Below, one piece after another: positions 63,688-64,000 of a stretch of DNA of 64,000 bases. Position 1 is the first letter of the stretch, and each line of letters opens with the position of its first letter. A program made the translations under genes and the position numbers. The DNA comes from Acidiphilium rubrum (lineage in GTDB: Bacteria; Pseudomonadota; Alphaproteobacteria; Acetobacterales; Acetobacteraceae), in the NCBI RefSeq assembly GCF_900156265.1, contig NZ_FTNE01000004.1, forward strand, positions 124,001 to 188,000. Direction: 5' to 3'. The notes below the pieces were generated by a model that was not told the DNA's origin, made no database searches, and saw only the letters and a program-made list of their open reading frames with translations.

Positions 63688-63999
63688 TCAGCTCGCGGCC
63701 TCGTTGAACTGCAGCACCGGTGTCACATTGGTGAAGTTCGGCACATCGCCCATAATCGCAGCGCCGTGCGCCGCCGCTGCCTTGCCAAACGCCGCCATGC
63801 TCTCGAATTCGAGCAGCGTGATCACACCGAATTGGGGTGCGGCACCGTCCGGACCGGGCACGCCCTTCATCACGCGTGCGCCGTGCAGACCCATCGAGCC
63901 CCAGAGGTCATGGACCATCTTCATATGAGTCGCGTGATAATAGGCCATGTCGAAGGTGGCGTCGGCGGTTTGCGGATACAGCACTGAAATCGTGATCAT
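63688..63999 (-). CDS. EthD-family (dimeric ferredoxin-like) protein
   Basis: 103 residues. MITISVLYPQTADATFDMAYYHATHM shows the EthD start, with VLYP and the conserved YYHATHM; GVITLLEFESMAAFGKAAAAHG completes the alpha-beta barrel half. EthD was found with ether-degrading P450 genes, but most members have no known reaction. The start is the ATG at 63999, one base from the window edge, so a longer N-terminus cannot be excluded. Confidence 0.85.
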   Translation of the reverse strand: MITISVLYPQTADATFDMAYYHATHMKMVHDLWGSMGLHGARVMKGVPGPDGAAPQFGVITLLEFESMAAFGKAAAAHGAAIMGDVPNFTNVTPVLQFNEAAS

Positions 64000-64000
64000 G

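Overview
The window is high-G+C bacterial chromosome, almost entirely coding. Several genes are alphaproteobacterial hallmarks: a TIGR02300 (FYDLN-type) protein beside aroA-cmk, the NDUFA12 / MlaD / DUF2155 trio, a SinR-like HTH regulator after lnt, rpsT next to dnaA, and a relative of class II ribonucleotide reductase. My best guess is an Acetobacteraceae member of the Acidiphilium/Acidocella kind. This rests on gene content and style only; no 16S rRNA, tRNA or other decisive marker is in view.

Layout. 0-3.5 kb: a truncated methyltransferase, rpsT and dnaA. 3.6-9.6 kb: an orphan KdpE-like regulator, a tiny membrane protein, two tandem tatA-like genes, three methionine-salvage genes (mtnB, mtnD, mtnC), lnt and a SinR-like regulator. 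9.8-17 kb: rpe, a heparinase II/III-like protein, galE, a glycosyltransferase, a CreA-family protein, purH and a carboxymuconolactone decarboxylase-like protein. 17.1-29.7 kb: two PEP-CTERM secreted proteins, each behind a textbook sigma-54 promoter, followed by an exopolysaccharide block (two FemAB/CelD-type GNAT proteins, a polysaccharide deacetylase, three GT4 glycosyltransferases, an asparagine-synthetase-type amidotransferase and a flippase). The block looks like the sugar arm of an exosortase system; the exosortase and the PrsK/PrsR-type regulators are not in this window.

29.8-41.6 kb (minus strand): a DUF1275 protein, a DUF3311/sodium-solute symporter pair, a zinc-peptidase relative with a broken HExxH motif, rpmG, an S41 protease, rnr, a YihY/BrkB protein, a hydrolase, a CoA-transferase, a 63-residue protein and the TIGR02300 protein. 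41.7-45.7 kb: aroA-cmk-parE. 45.7-50.6 kb (minus): a second sugar cluster, partly A+T-rich, with an Alg13/Alg14-like pair, a Cys2-less asparagine-synthase-like protein and a large secreted protein. 50.6-56.4 kb (minus): an ABC transporter, enolase, a RidA protein and a degenerate NrdJ-like protein. 56.6-62.3 kb (plus): NDUFA12-like, mlaD, DUF2155 and three tandem OmpA-type outer-membrane proteins with almost identical C-terminal halves and terminators. 62.3-64 kb (minus): a tyrosine phosphatase, a small secreted protein and an EthD protein.

The most notable structures are the sigma-54/PEP-CTERM/exopolysaccharide association, a dispersed intergenic hairpin family (five clear copies and a degraded pair) with a compensatory base change between copies, a likely catalytically dead NrdJ paralogue behind NrdR- or DnaA-like boxes, and the concerted OmpA triplet.
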